This document shows, piece by piece, positions 45,685 through 46,044 of a DNA stretch of 46,044 nt. Below the pieces are notes generated by a model, which saw nothing but the letters and a program-made list of their open reading frames with translations, was not told the origin of the DNA and made no database searches. The first letter of the stretch is position 1, and each line of letters begins with the position of its first letter. The translations under genes were made by a program, and so were the position numbers. The DNA lies in contig JAFVGW010000030.1 of the NCBI GenBank assembly GCA_017474765.1, forward strand, positions 1-46,044, written 5' to 3'. This stretch comes from Salinivirgaceae bacterium. Lineage in GTDB: Bacteria > Bacteroidota > Bacteroidia > Bacteroidales > SZUA-534.

Positions 45685-46044
45685 CCTGTTTCCGCGCCGA
45701 AAAATTACAATTTTGAAAGCAATTCACAACACGCTTGACGCGAAATACATTGATTTGCAGCCTGTTTCCGCGCCGAAAAATTACAATTTTGAAAGCAATT
45801 CACAACTGCCGAAACTCTATCAATATATGGGAATAACCTGTTTCCGCGCCGAAAAATTACAATTTTGAAAGCAATTCACAACGTAACTGTCGTTCAGTTC
45901 CTTCGCTTTTGCCCTGTTTCCGCGCCGAAAAATTACAATTTTGAAAGCAATTCACAACACCTTCTTGTTGCGGATTCCGCGGTTGATTCCTGTTTCCGCG
46001 CCGAAAAATTACAATTTTGAAAGCAATTCACAACCACTATACAA
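45685..46044 (-). CRISPR. type II-C CRISPR array, five repeats visible, continues past the window
   Basis: Five identical 46-nt repeats start at 45685, 45761, 45837, 45913 and 45989 and end at 45730, 45806, 45882, 45958 and 46034. Four 30-nt spacers lie between them (45731, 45807, 45883, 45959), and a fifth is cut at the window end. Period 76 nt. In crRNA orientation (minus strand) the repeat begins GTTGTGAATTGCTTTCAAAA and ends CGCGGAAACAGG, so the array points toward cas2, and the leader, if any, is outside the window. The 5' half pairs with the tracrRNA. The repeat also contains a promoter-like TTG-N19-TAATTTTT. I saw no match of the spacers within this window. Confidence 0.97.

Noticed and set aside
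45731..46044. Self-targeting spacers
   Set aside because: By eye, none of the four complete spacers matches other sequence in this window.

Overview
The window looks like a chromosomal segment of a Bacteroidota bacterium, probably Bacteroidales. At least ten operons or RNA genes are preceded by the Bacteroidota -7 promoter element TAnnTTTG, in the best cases (antitoxin pair, rpsL, ssrA) with a TTG/TTTG -33 box 19 to 22 nt upstream. Shine-Dalgarno sequences are nearly absent. One protein has a type IX secretion C-terminal sorting domain, the tmRNA tag ends in YALAA, and the Cas9 and repeat architecture is the Bacteroidota type II-C form. Short palindromic repeats and simple repeats are scattered between genes.

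Layout. 1-455: a leftward GNAT toxin-like gene (cut by the window edge) with its small antitoxin-like partner. 456-1155: palindromes, a candidate structured RNA and a terminator. 1156-4554: a large secreted BspA-type leucine-rich-repeat surface protein. 4555-5093: a repeat-rich gap. 5094-10384: rlmD, radC, a TPR/SpoIIE-type phosphatase and rpe. 10486-12280 (leftward): a secreted protein with repeated beta-propeller-like units and a threonylcarbamoyl-AMP synthase. 12467-15735: a YfiR-family periplasmic protein and a TonB-dependent receptor in one operon. 16018-32960: an unbroken 32-gene translation cluster (str, S10, spc and alpha operons fused: rpsL to rplQ, with fusA, secY, infA and rpoA) between a strong promoter and a strong terminator. 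33025-34360: a PolB-like exonuclease and tmRNA. 34524-35684: a GH43-like lipoprotein. 35819-39550 (leftward): iorA-iorB-paaK for aryl-pyruvate and aryl-acetate metabolism. 39717-46044: a complete type II-C CRISPR-Cas locus with a divergent tracrRNA, cas9, cas1, cas2 and an array that continues past the window end.

How the parts work together. The tracrRNA lies on the minus strand just upstream of cas9, and its anti-repeat pairs with the 5' half of the 46-nt repeats. The repeats read in the crRNA sense on the minus strand, so the array is convergent with cas9-cas1-cas2, and a symmetrical hairpin separates the two. The repeat itself carries a TTG-N19-TAATTTTT sequence that resembles the host promoter; this suggests that each spacer could be transcribed from its own repeat, as is known for Neisseria II-C arrays. 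I regard this as the most interesting lead in the window.

Other points worth a look are a one-base frameshift in the essential gene rpsH next to a slippery A AAA AAT heptamer, a multi-hairpin RNA candidate at 772-1049, a palindromic repeat inserted in frame in the sorting domain of the LRR protein, an internal duplication in the C-terminal part of Cas9, and the absence of map between secY and infA. Nothing was searched against a database: all functional calls rest on motifs and family knowledge.
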